Origin: Alteromonadaceae bacterium BrNp21-10
GTDB lineage: Bacteria; Pseudomonadota; Gammaproteobacteria; Enterobacterales; Alteromonadaceae
Assembly (NCBI GenBank): GCA_030418115.1
Contig: JAUHQD010000001.1
Span: 248,001 to 312,000, forward strand
Direction: 5' to 3'
DNA length: 64,000 bases
Part shown: positions 46,525 through 55,556 of the stretch, in pieces
How the letters are laid out: the number at the start of each line of letters is the position of its first letter
How positions within the stretch are numbered: position 1 is the stretch's first letter
Made by a program: the position numbers and the translations under genes
The notes under the pieces: generated by a model
What the model was told of the DNA's origin: nothing
What the model saw: only the letters and a program-made list of their open reading frames with translations
Databases searched by the model: none

Positions 46525-47472
46525 TCAAAAAGAATAACGCAAGCGCAAGTCATTGGGGTAGGGAGACAGATAAATCTGCGAGGCAATATATTGGTTTGGA
46601 AATTCTCGCAGATAATGGGAAATTAGCGTTAATGGTACCAATAACGGGATTAAGCCTTGTCGGTATTCTTCAATCTTTTCGGTTAACTCGCGCTTTTTCT
46701 CGCTATCTAAATCCCGTTTAAAATACCCTTGAAGATGCTGCAACGTATTAGTATGAGATTTACGGGTCGCTACCTTTTTAAGGGCTTGCATTAGCTGTGA
46801 AATATACAGTTGTTGCAGCTCCTCAATTGACAAGGTTGATTCCCCCAGTAATTTACCAAGGGCTTTGTAGGCGACGGGATGATGACTCATCACTAAGTAT
46901 TTATGTTGACTGTGAAAGGTGATCAGTTTGTGTTTATTTAAACCTGTTTTTAGTAACTCAAGCCACTTGTGATAGGTGAATACTCGTAGCACAAAGTTTT
47001 CTTTTAAACTGGCATCATTCAATCTACCGCTATCTTCAACGGGTAAGTTAGGATTATTGTCCATAATGGCTTTGGCAAAGACACCAATGCCGTCGTGGTC
47101 AGCTCCTTTGCCATCTTCATGATAAACCTTAATACGCTCTATGCCGCAGCTAGGACTTTTTGCACAAAAAATAAAGCCGCTCATTGCTTGAGTCGATGCA
47201 GCAATGGTGTTGCCGTAATCTTGTAATTGTTGAAATACGTCATTACTGCCATCAGGGCGACAGACTTTGATGGTGTCGCCGTGTTTTACCTGACGAATTG
47301 TCGGGCGTGGGGTACCTAGGCCAATCGCCATTTCTGGACAAAAGGTTTGATACTCTACATATTTACCCAGTTCATCCATACAGAATCCTGAGCGTTTGTG
47401 GCCGGTGTCAAAGCGTACCTTCTGTCCAGCAAGGCAGGCACTAATACCAATGATGATGTCAGTTGTTTGCAT
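46525..47472 (-). CDS. DUF523 and DUF1722 domain protein (YbgA-like)
   Basis: A 315-residue two-domain protein. DUF523 occupies about 1-160 with ISACLAGQKVRFDTGHKR at the start and SPSCGIERIKVY with conserved cysteines. DUF1722 (YbgA) occupies about 180-305. Family members are regularly encoded next to photolyases. A DUF523 role in sulfur or metal chemistry has been suggested by its cysteines, but function is unknown. It lies 19 bases after chrR and just before the photolyase gene. Confidence 0.9.
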   Translation of the reverse strand: MQTTDIIIGISACLAGQKVRFDTGHKRSGFCMDELGKYVEYQTFCPEMAIGLGTPRPTIRQVKHGDTIKVCRPDGSNDVFQQLQDYGNTIAASTQAMSGFIFCAKSPSCGIERIKVYHEDGKGADHDGIGVFAKAIMDNNPNLPVEDSGRLNDASLKENFVLRVFTYHKWLELLKTGLNKHKLITFHSQHKYLVMSHHPVAYKALGKLLGESTLSIEELQQLYISQLMQALKKVATRKSHTNTLQHLQGYFKRDLDSEKKRELTEKIEEYRQGLIPLLVPLTLISHYLREFPNQYIASQIYLSPYPNDLRLRYSF

Positions 47473-47491
47473 AGTTTTAGAGGTTACCTAA

Positions 47492-48139
47492 TTAGTAAAT
47501 TAACCGGCCAATAGGGTTAAGTGCCATACTCAGCCCTTGCACAAAATGCATAGCATCATTGGCGACAGTTAAGCATAAGCAGCCTTCCTTTGTGCTAGGC
47601 GAATGCGTATGGGAATGGGTCAGCCATATAAAATCGCCGGGTACATAGTGTCCACTTTCATCACTAAAAGATCCGGCGAGTAGTAAAGTTAGTTCAAAAC
47701 CTTTGTGAGTATGTAGTGGAATTTCACCACCTTGATCGATATGCAGCAAATTAGTGTGTACTTCACCTTCATTTAAATCAATACGAGCTCTGGCTAACTT
47801 ACCCAACTTCAACCAGTTTGACATTGGTACGGATTGTAATGCTCGTGGTAGCTGGTAAGCATAGCCTTTAATATTTAACTGTAAAGGTGCGCTGCTTTTA
47901 GGGTGAATTTCACAATCATCCTCGGTGATAGCGTTGATCATGTCATCACTATCCCATTCCGGCAGGTTTGGGTCGTTATCATCCAGTATTTGCGCGGCGT
48001 TTTCTTGTAACGCCAGTACTTGATCTTGGCAGTGCTGACAATGGTCTGTATGCACTGACACCGCAATAGATAATGATGCAGGCAGTTGCCCTTGTGCAAA
48101 TGCCATCAACATGGATTGATTGGGGTGATGCTTAATCAT
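47492..48139 (-). CDS. chrR: ChrR-family cupin anti-sigma factor
   Basis: A 215-residue zinc-binding anti-sigma factor. The N-terminal ASD domain has the HTDHCQHC zinc site (His30, Cys34, Cys37, with His4/5 as a fourth ligand). The C-terminal cupin domain (about 95-215) has HTHKGFE and later His residues for a second metal. In Rhodobacter ChrR releases sigma-E on singlet oxygen. It overlaps the sigma gene by 8 bases, as is usual for this pair. Confidence 0.93.
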   Translation of the reverse strand: MIKHHPNQSMLMAFAQGQLPASLSIAVSVHTDHCQHCQDQVLALQENAAQILDDNDPNLPEWDSDDMINAITEDDCEIHPKSSAPLQLNIKGYAYQLPRALQSVPMSNWLKLGKLARARIDLNEGEVHTNLLHIDQGGEIPLHTHKGFELTLLLAGSFSDESGHYVPGDFIWLTHSHTHSPSTKEGCLCLTVANDAMHFVQGLSMALNPIGRLIY

Positions 48140-48761
48140 ATGTTTCTCCCAACTGTTGTCTTAATTTATTTAAGGCCAATCTGAGTCTGGATTTAATTGT
48201 GCCAATTGGCAGGTTTAGTTGTTGTGCTAACTGCTCCTGTGTGGCTTGTTGATAATAAAGGCCGACGATAATTTGTTGTTGGTTTTTTGGGAGGTTTTCT
48301 AACGAATTGTTAATGTTCTTTTCGAGTAAATGATCTTGAAATACGGGTGTTTGTAGGATGTTATTAAACTGCTCAGAGGACCAGATATCATCACTAATGG
48401 TTTCTTCTCGCTGGGTCTGAATTTTGCGCAACATATCAAAACTCATATTACGCATTATTGAATACAGCCAGGTTGTGGGTGCCGATTTATTCTGATCGTA
48501 AAGATGGGATTTACGCCAAATGTTGGTCATGGTTTCTTGCACTAACTCCATCGCTTGAGCTTCACTATTAAATTGCTTGAAACCAAATTGTTTAATTTTG
48601 GGAGCAAACCATTTAAATAGTTGACTAAAAGCCTGTTTGTCTCGAACACTCCCAATAGCGTTTAGCCACAGGCATAATTGCCGATGCAATTCATCGGTAT
48701 CTTGAGTAGCTAACGGCGTAGACATTGCGACGTTGGAATTCCTGACTAGGGTGGATAGCAT
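48132..48761 (-). CDS. rpoE: ECF sigma factor of the RpoE/ChrR (ECF11) type
   Basis: A 209-residue extracytoplasmic-function sigma factor. Region 2 is at about 45-110 (MELVQETMTNIWRK, TWLYSIMRNMSFDMLRK) and region 4 at about 150-205 (NLPIGTIKSRLRLALNKLR). Its partner anti-sigma gene overlaps it. A TGATCC-N18-TATTGA promoter precedes it, so it is probably autoregulated. It should drive the photolyase operon and the eight-gene lipid-modification operon. It is ECF11-like rather than the envelope-stress RpoE of E. coli. Confidence 0.92.
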   Translation of the reverse strand: MLSTLVRNSNVAMSTPLATQDTDELHRQLCLWLNAIGSVRDKQAFSQLFKWFAPKIKQFGFKQFNSEAQAMELVQETMTNIWRKSHLYDQNKSAPTTWLYSIMRNMSFDMLRKIQTQREETISDDIWSSEQFNNILQTPVFQDHLLEKNINNSLENLPKNQQQIIVGLYYQQATQEQLAQQLNLPIGTIKSRLRLALNKLRQQLGETYD

Positions 48762-48789
48762 TAAATAGTCCCATCTTATCTGTTATTCA

Positions 48790-48819
48790 TCAATACGATG
48801 ATGCAGATAAAAAGGATCA
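48790..48819 (-). promoter_or_regulatory. ECF (RpoE/ChrR-type) promoter of the sigma-chrR operon
   Basis: On the minus strand TGATCC (48814-48819), 18-base spacer, TATTGA (48790-48795), 29 bases before the sigma gene start. It matches the promoter at 44906-44935 and indicates autoregulation. Confidence 0.75.
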
Positions 48820-48977
48820 CTTTTATTTAATGAAATAAATTATGCAGGACTTGCGCAGAATGCTACACCACATTATTTAGGATTGTATTGAAGTTGGATG
48901 TGGGTATTTAAATTTAAGGCGAGTATGTTATGTGAGCAGTAATGGGGGAGTTACCCCCTCATTACTTGAGTCTATTT

Positions 48978-49451
48978 TTAGGAGGCGTGTTTCATCATGC
49001 GCTCTTTGTCGCGCGCCCAGTCCCGGTCTTTAATGGCATCACGTTTGTCGTGTTCATGCTTACCTTTACCAAGGTGAATTTCCACTTTAACCCAGCACTT
49101 TTTCCAATACATGACTGTGGCAAGAATAGACATCCCTTGACGATCAACACTGCCGCTCAATTTTTCTAGTTCCCGAGTTTTTAATAATAATTTTTTATGT
49201 CGATCGGGGTCGCAGACAACATGGGAGGAGGCCTGATTTAACGGCTGTATTTGGCAGTCCATTAAGTAGGCTTCACCTTTAGTGAATACAACGTAAGCAT
49301 CGGATAAATTGACTTTACCGGCGCGTATACTTTTGACTTCCCAGCCCTGTAATTCCAGCCCCGCCTCAAATTTATCCGTAAGGATATAATTGTGACGTGC
49401 CTTTTTATTCTGGGCGATGGTGCCGTTGGTGTTTGGTTTCTTTTTGCTCAT
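48978..49451 (-). CDS. smpB: SsrA-binding protein SmpB
   Basis: A 157-residue RNA-binding partner of tmRNA that places it in the ribosome. [20 protein letters not shown] (15-34) and [17 protein letters not shown] are family hallmarks, and the C-terminus is basic ([18 protein letters not shown]). It is divergent from ratA, the classical order in gammaproteobacteria. The downstream hairpin at 48938-48966 has no U-tract. tmRNA itself is at 36229-36591. Confidence 0.97.
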   Translation of the reverse strand: MSKKKPNTNGTIAQNKKARHNYILTDKFEAGLELQGWEVKSIRAGKVNLSDAYVVFTKGEAYLMDCQIQPLNQASSHVVCDPDRHKKLLLKTRELEKLSGSVDRQGMSILATVMYWKKCWVKVEIHLGKGKHEHDKRDAIKDRDWARDKERMMKHAS

Positions 49452-49629
49452 GGTCGCGCATTATACTGATTCCGTTTTATTTGTCTGTCGCTATTTATAT
49501 AATTCGTAGAGATTTTTATATGCACTCTAATTTGAGTTGGTGAGTGTTTTTAACAGATTGCATACTCTTTTATTGAATAGTCGTGATAATATTTAGCGCT
49601 ATTTAGTGAATGCTGTTCTAGGAGAGGGA

Positions 49630-50064
49630 ATGCCTCAAGTTGTACGCAGTGCTTTGGTGCACTTCAGTGCCCAAGCAATGTTTGATTTGGTCAACGATGT
49701 TGCTCGCTACCCCGAATTTATTGCTGGTTGTGCCGAAACTAAGATTACTGAATCTACGGATGAGCATATGCAGGCTTCATTGCTGATTGCCAAAGCTGGG
49801 ATTAAGCAGTGGTTTACCACTAAAAATCAATTAGTGGCGGCCAAAAACATCAACATGCAGCTAGTGGATGGTCCTTTTAAACAATTGTCAGGGGATTGGA
49901 TATTTACTGCTTTGGCCGATGATGCTTGTAAAATCGAATTGAACTTGAGCTTTGAATTCTCCAGTAAAATTGTTGAATTGGCCTTTGGCAAAGTGTTTAA
50001 CGCCATTGCCACTAACATGGTGGATGCCTTTGTCGCTCGTGCCAAGGAGATACATAGTGACTGA
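49630..50064 (+). CDS. ratA: RatA/Coq10-type START-domain protein
   Basis: A 144-residue START-like protein. [20 protein letters not shown] begins the conserved domain; the ATG at 49630 follows AGGAGAGGGA directly, so the longer frame from 49606 is not needed. Homologues were described in E. coli as a ribosome association toxin, and the fold is that of Coq10, which binds ubiquinone. It overlaps rnfH, forming the conserved ratA-rnfH pair. Confidence 0.9.
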   Translation: MPQVVRSALVHFSAQAMFDLVNDVARYPEFIAGCAETKITESTDEHMQASLLIAKAGIKQWFTTKNQLVAAKNINMQLVDGPFKQLSGDWIFTALADDACKIELNLSFEFSSKIVELAFGKVFNAIATNMVDAFVARAKEIHSD

Positions 50065-50383
50065 ACAACAAATCTCTTTGGAAGTGGCTTATGCCTTACC
50101 TGAAAAACAATCACTTTTAGAAGTGGTGGTTGAGCGGGGGACGACGGTGGAGCAGGCTATTAATGCGTCGGGGATCTTAAAGCGCCATGCTGATATTGAT
50201 TTAACAAAGTACAAAGTGGGCATTTGGAGTCGTACTTGCAAATTAACCGATACCCCACGCCAAGGTGATCGGATTGAAATCTATCGACTACTCATTGCCG
50301 ACCCTAAAGAAGTCCGTCGTCGCCGTGCCGAAAAAGCTAAGGACGAAGGTCGTGCCAATAAAGTGACCGGTGGCCGAGCTTAG
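50057..50383 (+). CDS. rnfH: RnfH family protein
   Basis: A 108-residue ubiquitin-like beta-grasp protein. The GTG start at 50057 is preceded by AAGGAGA at 6 bases and overlaps the ratA stop by 8 bases. [20 protein letters not shown] and [20 protein letters not shown] are typical of the family. Upstream codons of the frame lie within ratA and are not coding. The function is unknown; the name comes from association with Rnf genes. Convergent with the DUF1684 gene. Confidence 0.9.
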   Translation: MTEQQISLEVAYALPEKQSLLEVVVERGTTVEQAINASGILKRHADIDLTKYKVGIWSRTCKLTDTPRQGDRIEIYRLLIADPKEVRRRRAEKAKDEGRANKVTGGRA

Positions 50384-50394
50384 TTAATTAATGG

Positions 50395-51276
50395 TTAATG
50401 ATGAAAGTCCATCTCACCGGCTTCGACCATTAACGCTAAGTTGTTTTGTGCCGGTGGTAATGGGCACGTCGCAAAAGGCGTGAATACACAGGGTGGGTTG
50501 TAGGCTTGATTGAAGTCTATTTTAACTTTATTACCTGTTGTCGGCTTGGGGATATATAAAAAACGCCCTGCGCCATAGGTTTGTTTGCCATTGGTTTGAT
50601 CACCAAAAATAATAAAGTATTCATCGCCACTATCGATGGTATCTAGTTGATACTCCTTACCCCCATATTCAAAGCGCAATTGTCCAAGTGAACTGGCTTG
50701 TAAGTACCAATCCATAACGGTTGGCACTTGTAAGATTTTACCTTCAGGGTAGGGGACTAATGTGGCTTCAACGATCCAAGCGGGATCAATCTTAAAGTAC
50801 TTTAAACCGGTAAGGCTCTTTGTTGCGGGTAATGACAGATCTTTCACCCTGACGCCGAATTGATTATTGCGTTCGATAACATTCCATTGCAATGAACCAA
50901 AAGTTAGCGTGGTGCTATCTTCAGAGGCATCGGAATAAACCGGCAATTTGACGATGTTTGTACCGTTGTGTTGTACGTGACTGTCCGGTGGAAAATTAGC
51001 CATGATAATGTTGTTTTTTACCACGTAGCTGCCTAAATACTCTGGGGATTTTGCTTTAGGTAACACCACTTTGTTATCAACAGCACTGCCAAAACCATTA
51101 ACGCCCTCTTCCAGCCAAAACAAACCAGTGACACTTAACCAGCTGTCTTCTTGTTGTAATTGCTCTAGACGCTCTGTTTGCCACTGTAAAATGGATTGCT
51201 CATACGTATCTGCTGCAGCGACAGAGACATTCGTTAGTAGCAATGACAATATTAAGAAAAGTAATTTTGTTTGCAT
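50395..51276 (-). CDS. DUF1684 secreted protein
   Basis: A 293-residue exported protein with signal peptide ending VAAAD. The body is DUF1684: WLSVTGLFWLEEGVNGFGS (about 46-64), GAGRFLYIP, FNQAYNPPCVF and CPLPPAQNNL near the C-terminus. The family is found in many Bacteria and Archaea and has no assigned activity. It stands alone between the convergent rnfH and the bamE terminator. Confidence 0.88.
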   Translation of the reverse strand: MQTKLLFLILSLLLTNVSVAAADTYEQSILQWQTERLEQLQQEDSWLSVTGLFWLEEGVNGFGSAVDNKVVLPKAKSPEYLGSYVVKNNIIMANFPPDSHVQHNGTNIVKLPVYSDASEDSTTLTFGSLQWNVIERNNQFGVRVKDLSLPATKSLTGLKYFKIDPAWIVEATLVPYPEGKILQVPTVMDWYLQASSLGQLRFEYGGKEYQLDTIDSGDEYFIIFGDQTNGKQTYGAGRFLYIPKPTTGNKVKIDFNQAYNPPCVFTPFATCPLPPAQNNLALMVEAGEMDFHH

Positions 51277-51385
51277 GTTAGGCGCAAATAGTTGTGAGGA
51301 TAAAACCAGTATGCAAATTTAGTCCGAGTATATCTAGCGGAATGTTGCAGTTTGCTATTCGAATTACCGGAAAATTTAGTTGCTA

Positions 51386-51411
51386 ATAAAAAGCCCCTAA
51401 AATAGGGGCTT
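51386..51411 (-). terminator. Rho-independent terminator of bamE
   Basis: Perfect 9-bp stem AAGCCCCTA/TAGGGGCTT (51391-51399 / 51403-51411) with loop AAA. On the minus strand it is followed by TTTTTATT. It lies 28 bases past the bamE stop. Confidence 0.9.
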
Positions 51412-51438
51412 CAAATAGATTAAATGAGTAACTAACTA

Positions 51439-51789
51439 TTATTCTAACGGCGTGTTGAAGTCTTCAGATAGCTCCATATCACCTTCTACACTGACAATTT
51501 TATCGTCTACGAAGCTAATGGTCATTTCCTTGCTGAAATGGTTATCTGTCATTCCCCGTTTCATGGAGTAGACGTAATACCACGTGTCGTGGTCAAAAGA
51601 ATCACGCACAACCGGACGCCCCAGCACATAGATAACCTGTTCTTTGGTCATGCCGATACGTAACTTTTCTACGTCTTTTTCTTCAAGGTAGTTACCTTGA
51701 GGGATATCAATACGGAAAATAAACCCTGAACAAGCTTGTGTTCCGGTGATTACAATTACTGCAAACAAAAATTGTAGGTATTTCTTCAT
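51439..51789 (-). CDS. bamE: Outer membrane protein assembly factor BamE
   Basis: A 116-residue lipoprotein of the BAM complex that inserts beta-barrels in the outer membrane. The start at 51789 has GGAG at a good distance; the lipobox is TQAC. Typical features are QGNYLEEKDVEKLRIGMTKE and VIYVLGRPVVRDSFDHDTWY. The recN-bamE neighbourhood is conserved in gammaproteobacteria. Confidence 0.93.
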   Translation of the reverse strand: MKKYLQFLFAVIVITGTQACSGFIFRIDIPQGNYLEEKDVEKLRIGMTKEQVIYVLGRPVVRDSFDHDTWYYVYSMKRGMTDNHFSKEMTISFVDDKIVSVEGDMELSEDFNTPLE

Positions 51790-51924
51790 TCTAATAGCTT
51801 CTCCTGCGAGCACGCATCCTAACTCAGATGCGCTATCTAGCTCAACGACTAATTACCCCACCAAGCCATATTTACCCAATTTAGCGGTAATTTTAGCGGC
51901 TATTAAGAGCAACAACCCCAATGC

Positions 51925-53598
51925 TTAACTGCAAGCAAGTAACTCTTTGGCATTGGCAATGGCGGACTCGGTGAGCGTATCTCCCGCTAGTAGACGTGCT
52001 AATTCGTTAATTCGTTCATTTTTATTTAATTCTAAAATATGAGTTTCGGTGGTTTTACTGTCACTGAATTTGGTCACAAACAACTGGTTGTTAGCGCGGG
52101 CGGCCACTTGAGGTAGGTGAGTAACACACATTACCTGACAATTTTCACCTAGCTGGCGTAACAGACTACCGACTACCGATGCTGTTGGTCCGCTGATCCC
52201 GGTATCCACTTCATCAAATATCATGGTGGGAATGGCATTGGTGGCCGAACTAATGGTTTGCACCGCTAAACCGATACGCGACAATTCACCGCCAGAGGCA
52301 ACTTTTTCTAAAGTGTCTAAGGCCATGCCGGGGTTGGTCGATACTGTAAAGCGAATGACATCCTGACCAATAGCACTGACTTTTTGCTCAGAGTCAAAGT
52401 TCACTTCAATGGCAAACTGCGCGTCTGGCATATTCATTTTACGAATTTTTAACTGAATTTGTTCGGCAAGTTGTAGCGCAGAATGTTGGCGGCTCTCACT
52501 CAACGCTTTGGCGGTGTGGCTGTATAACTCTCGGGCTTCATCTATTTGTTGTTGTATTTGCATTAATTGATCGTCTTCGGACTGCAATGTCTTAAATTCG
52601 GTTAATAGTTGTTGATGTTGATGATGAAGTTGCTCAGGCTTAATGTGATGCTTGCGCGCTAATTCCATAGCTAATGAATAACGCTCTTCCACTTGTTGCA
52701 TACGTAAAGGGTCAATTTCTAAGTCGTCTAAATAAGCACGTAATTCATTGGCAGCTTCACTAACTTGAATACTGGCTTCCGATAGTAACGCGGTTATAGG
52801 CGCTAAACGTGGATCGTTGTCTTGCAACTCTAACAGGCGTTCGGTGCTGCTTTGAATTAGCGACAAGGCATTGACCTCATCACCGGTATACAGCTGATAC
52901 AGACTGCGTTGGCTTTGCTCTAATAATGCCTGACCGTTACTTAAACGCTTATATTCCAGTTCTAAATCAGTAAATTCATTTTCCATCAAGGCAAAATCAT
53001 TCAGTTCAGTGACCTGATATTCCAACAGTTGACGACGCGCCTGACGTTGACTTTGGCTGGCCTGTAATTCTGAGAATTGTTTACTGAGACTATGCAATTG
53101 CTGGTAATGGCTTTTGACATCGGCCATTAACTCATGGTGCTTGGCAAAGTTATCTAACAACTGCTGTTGTTGAGTAGGCTTCAATAGCTGTTGATGCGCA
53201 TGTTGGCCATGAATACTAACGAGGTAAGCCCCTAAGCCTTTTAGGGATTGCAGCGGTACTGCACTGCCGTTAATAAAAGCCCGTGAGCGGCCTTCATTGG
53301 AAATAACCCGACGAATAATACATTCTTCGTCATCGGCCTGACCTAACTCTTGTTGCTGTAACCACTGTTTGGCATTGTCGAGTTTGGATAGCGAAAAAAT
53401 CGCGGTAATCTCAGCTTTGTCGGCGCCGGGTCTTACCATGCTGGCTTCGGCTCGGTCGCCTAAACATAACCCCAGTGCATCGATAGCAATAGACTTACCG
53501 GCACCGGTTTCGCCGGTGATCGCTGTCATACCCGCATGTAGTTCAATATCAATGGCTTTAACAATGGCGAAATCACGGACACAAAGATGAGTTAGCAT
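51925..53598 (-). CDS. recN: DNA repair protein RecN
   Basis: A 557-residue SMC-like ATPase acting at double-strand breaks. The Walker A motif GETGAGKS is at 29-36. A long coiled-coil arm spans about 150-370, and the C-terminal head has the LASGGELSRIGLA-type signature and Walker B (TMIFDEVDTGIS). A LexA box lies just before the gene, consistent with SOS control. It is 140 bases after nadK on the same strand. Confidence 0.97.
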   Translation of the reverse strand: MLTHLCVRDFAIVKAIDIELHAGMTAITGETGAGKSIAIDALGLCLGDRAEASMVRPGADKAEITAIFSLSKLDNAKQWLQQQELGQADDEECIIRRVISNEGRSRAFINGSAVPLQSLKGLGAYLVSIHGQHAHQQLLKPTQQQQLLDNFAKHHELMADVKSHYQQLHSLSKQFSELQASQSQRQARRQLLEYQVTELNDFALMENEFTDLELEYKRLSNGQALLEQSQRSLYQLYTGDEVNALSLIQSSTERLLELQDNDPRLAPITALLSEASIQVSEAANELRAYLDDLEIDPLRMQQVEERYSLAMELARKHHIKPEQLHHQHQQLLTEFKTLQSEDDQLMQIQQQIDEARELYSHTAKALSESRQHSALQLAEQIQLKIRKMNMPDAQFAIEVNFDSEQKVSAIGQDVIRFTVSTNPGMALDTLEKVASGGELSRIGLAVQTISSATNAIPTMIFDEVDTGISGPTASVVGSLLRQLGENCQVMCVTHLPQVAARANNQLFVTKFSDSKTTETHILELNKNERINELARLLAGDTLTESAIANAKELLACS

Positions 53599-53609
53599 AA
53601 TTATAATAC

Positions 53610-53625
53610 CTGTTTATCTATCCAG
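53610..53625. promoter_or_regulatory. LexA box upstream of recN
   Basis: CTGTTTATCTATCCAG, read on the minus strand as CTGGATAGATAAACAG, fits the LexA consensus CTG-N10-CAG. It lies 11 bases before the recN start, where LexA would block transcription. Confidence 0.8.
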
Positions 53626-53738
53626 TTACTGTGAATATATACATAAAATAATTGGAATGCAAAATGAATTTTTCCGCAATCAAGAATTAGATTGTAGGTA
53701 TTGGAATAATGTCGAGGCGTTGTGGTATTGCCAAAGGG

Positions 53739-54617
53739 TTAATACAGTCGGCTACCCCAATCCAACTTGTTTCTAAGGACTTTAAAATAACTATAATTTT
53801 TAGGATGAATTAAAGACAGCATATGCGGATTTTTGCGGATGCGAATTTCATCACCGGGTAATACAGATAAGGATACGTGACCATCGCAACTGACTTGTAG
53901 ATTGTCATTATTGGTGTCGGAAATTTTTAAACTGATACTGCTATTAGCATCAACCACAATCGGACGACTACTTAATGTGTGGGGGAACATTGGTACCATC
54001 ACTAATGCATTTAGATTTGGCGTTACAATGGGTCCGCCAGCGGATAATGAATAAGCGGTGGACCCCGTAGGAGTAGCCACAATTAAACCGTCAGAACGTT
54101 GGCTAAAAACAAAGGTATCATCAATAAAGACTTCAAACTCAATCATCCGTGCCACTTTACCAGGGTGCAAAACCACTTCGTTAACGGCCGAATTGTTACT
54201 CTTAACATCTCCATGCCGATAGACTTCGGTTTCTAATAAAAAACGTTGCTCGGCGATATATTCGCCGGCAAAAATAGGATCCAGTTGCGCGGCAAAGTCG
54301 TCGGGATCAATATCGGTGAGAAACCCTAAATTGCCACGGTTTACGCCGACAACAGCCACATTAAAACGCGATAGTACTCGCGCAGCGCCGAGCATACTGC
54401 CATCACCACCGACGACAATGGCTAAATCTGCGCGTTGACCAATTTCCACAATATCCACAGCTTCAAAGCTATTACCAATGAGTTCTTCGGCCACGGATTT
54501 TTCAACTAATACCTGACATTGATGCTCACACAAATACGCGAGAATGGCTTGCAAGCTAATATTCGCGCCGGGATGGTTGGGTTTACCAATTAAACCTACT
54601 GTTTGAAATTTACTCAT
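53739..54617 (-). CDS. nadK: NAD kinase
   Basis: A 292-residue enzyme that phosphorylates NAD to [15 protein letters not shown] (about 70-80) and [11 protein letters not shown] (about 93-103) are the family's ATP/NAD-binding motifs, and [15 protein letters not shown] (about 180-194) completes the site. Divergent from grpE, as in many gammaproteobacteria. No attenuator or operon partner is evident. Confidence 0.96.
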   Translation of the reverse strand: MSKFQTVGLIGKPNHPGANISLQAILAYLCEHQCQVLVEKSVAEELIGNSFEAVDIVEIGQRADLAIVVGGDGSMLGAARVLSRFNVAVVGVNRGNLGFLTDIDPDDFAAQLDPIFAGEYIAEQRFLLETEVYRHGDVKSNNSAVNEVVLHPGKVARMIEFEVFIDDTFVFSQRSDGLIVATPTGSTAYSLSAGGPIVTPNLNALVMVPMFPHTLSSRPIVVDANSSISLKISDTNNDNLQVSCDGHVSLSVLPGDEIRIRKNPHMLSLIHPKNYSYFKVLRNKLDWGSRLY

Positions 54618-54771
54618 GTATTCACAGGGTGTCAGAAAAAAGCGCTTAGATATCTTCTATTTATCATGAGTAGCCAAACAATTCATTGAAAATTAACTTT
54701 GTTTACTTGGCGGACACTGCAAAAAAAGTCGTAAAAAGTACTAATAACCTAAATAAAATGTGGTTTTTACA

Positions 54772-54796
54772 CTTGAATGCTGAAAAAGCACCCCTA
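54772..54796 (+). promoter_or_regulatory. Sigma-32 heat-shock promoter of grpE
   Basis: CTTGAA (54772-54777), 13-base spacer and CCCCTATAT from 54791. This is close to the RpoH consensus CTTGAA-N13-CCCCAT. It lies about 50 bases before the grpE start. Confidence 0.8.
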
Positions 54797-54848
54797 TATA
54801 CAGGGCAACCCAATTTATTACTGACCCCATTGAAGTACGGAGTGGCGA

Positions 54849-55469
54849 ATGAGCAACGAACAACAGCCTCAAGATCCTCAGCAGCAGGATATATCTCAGC
54901 AAGACGCTGAACAGCAACAAGCACAGCCTTCTGCTCAGGAAGAAACGGTTGTGTTAACCGCAGAACAACAGCGAATAGAAGAGCTTGAGAAAGCGTTGGC
55001 TGAAGTACAAGCGCAGTTAGATGAGCAGAAAGACTCAGTAATGCGCGCCATTGCTAATGCGGATAACACCCGTAAGCGCGCCGAAGGTGAAATTGATAAA
55101 GCACGTAAGTTTGCTTTAGAACGCTTTGCTAATGATTTATTGCCTGTAGTGGATAACCTCGAAAGAGCGTTATTGGTGGCGGATGTTGAAAATGAAGCTG
55201 TTAAGCCATTGGTTGAAGGGGTCGAATTGACTCATAAATCATTTTTGGCTTCGGTAGAGAAATTTGGAGTGAAGGTGATTGACCCGCAAGGAGAAGCCTT
55301 TAACCCGGAATTGCATCAGGCTATGTCGATGCAAGAAAGTGCAGAGCTGGCGCCGAATACGGTAATGGCAGTGATGCAGAAAGGATATGAGTTAAATGGG
55401 CGATTATTGCGCCCAGCGATGGTGATGGTATCCAAGGCCGCAGAAGGCAGTGTTGATACACAGGCTTAA
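54849..55469 (+). CDS. grpE: Nucleotide exchange factor GrpE
   Basis: A 206-residue co-chaperone that releases ADP from DnaK. The N-terminal 45 residues are Gln-rich ([20 protein letters not shown]) and disordered. A long dimerisation coiled coil (about 40-95) and the C-terminal beta-wing domain with [17 protein letters not shown] and [13 protein letters not shown] follow. It is 87 bases before dnaK and carries its own heat-shock promoter. Confidence 0.96.
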   Translation: MSNEQQPQDPQQQDISQQDAEQQQAQPSAQEETVVLTAEQQRIEELEKALAEVQAQLDEQKDSVMRAIANADNTRKRAEGEIDKARKFALERFANDLLPVVDNLERALLVADVENEAVKPLVEGVELTHKSFLASVEKFGVKVIDPQGEAFNPELHQAMSMQESAELAPNTVMAVMQKGYELNGRLLRPAMVMVSKAAEGSVDTQA

Positions 55470-55487
55470 TATTTTTTTAGTTTACTA

Positions 55488-55514
55488 TTGAAAACTAACA
55501 TAAATAGCCCCACT
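55488..55514 (+). promoter_or_regulatory. Sigma-32-type promoter of dnaK
   Basis: TTGAAA (55488-55493), 14-base spacer, CCCCACT from 55508, in the grpE-dnaK gap. It would allow extra dnaK expression on heat shock. Confidence 0.6.
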
Positions 55515-55556
55515 AATTTGGTAAGTATTTTTAAAGTTTAATTTGGAGAACATCTG

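Noticed and set aside
48938-48966. Hairpin after smpB as terminator
   Set aside because: AGTAATG-GGGG pairing is good but no U-tract follows on the minus strand, so termination is not supported.
49952-50056. N-terminal extension of the rnfH frame
   Set aside because: It lies inside ratA in another frame; the GTG at 50057 with AAGGAGA gives the normal RnfH length.
54635-54648. AGCGCTTAG sequence upstream of nadK resembling the LacI-type operator
   Set aside because: Only the central AAGCGCTT is shared; the flanks differ (TCTAAGCGCTTTTT on the minus strand), and NAD kinase has no link to glucan use.
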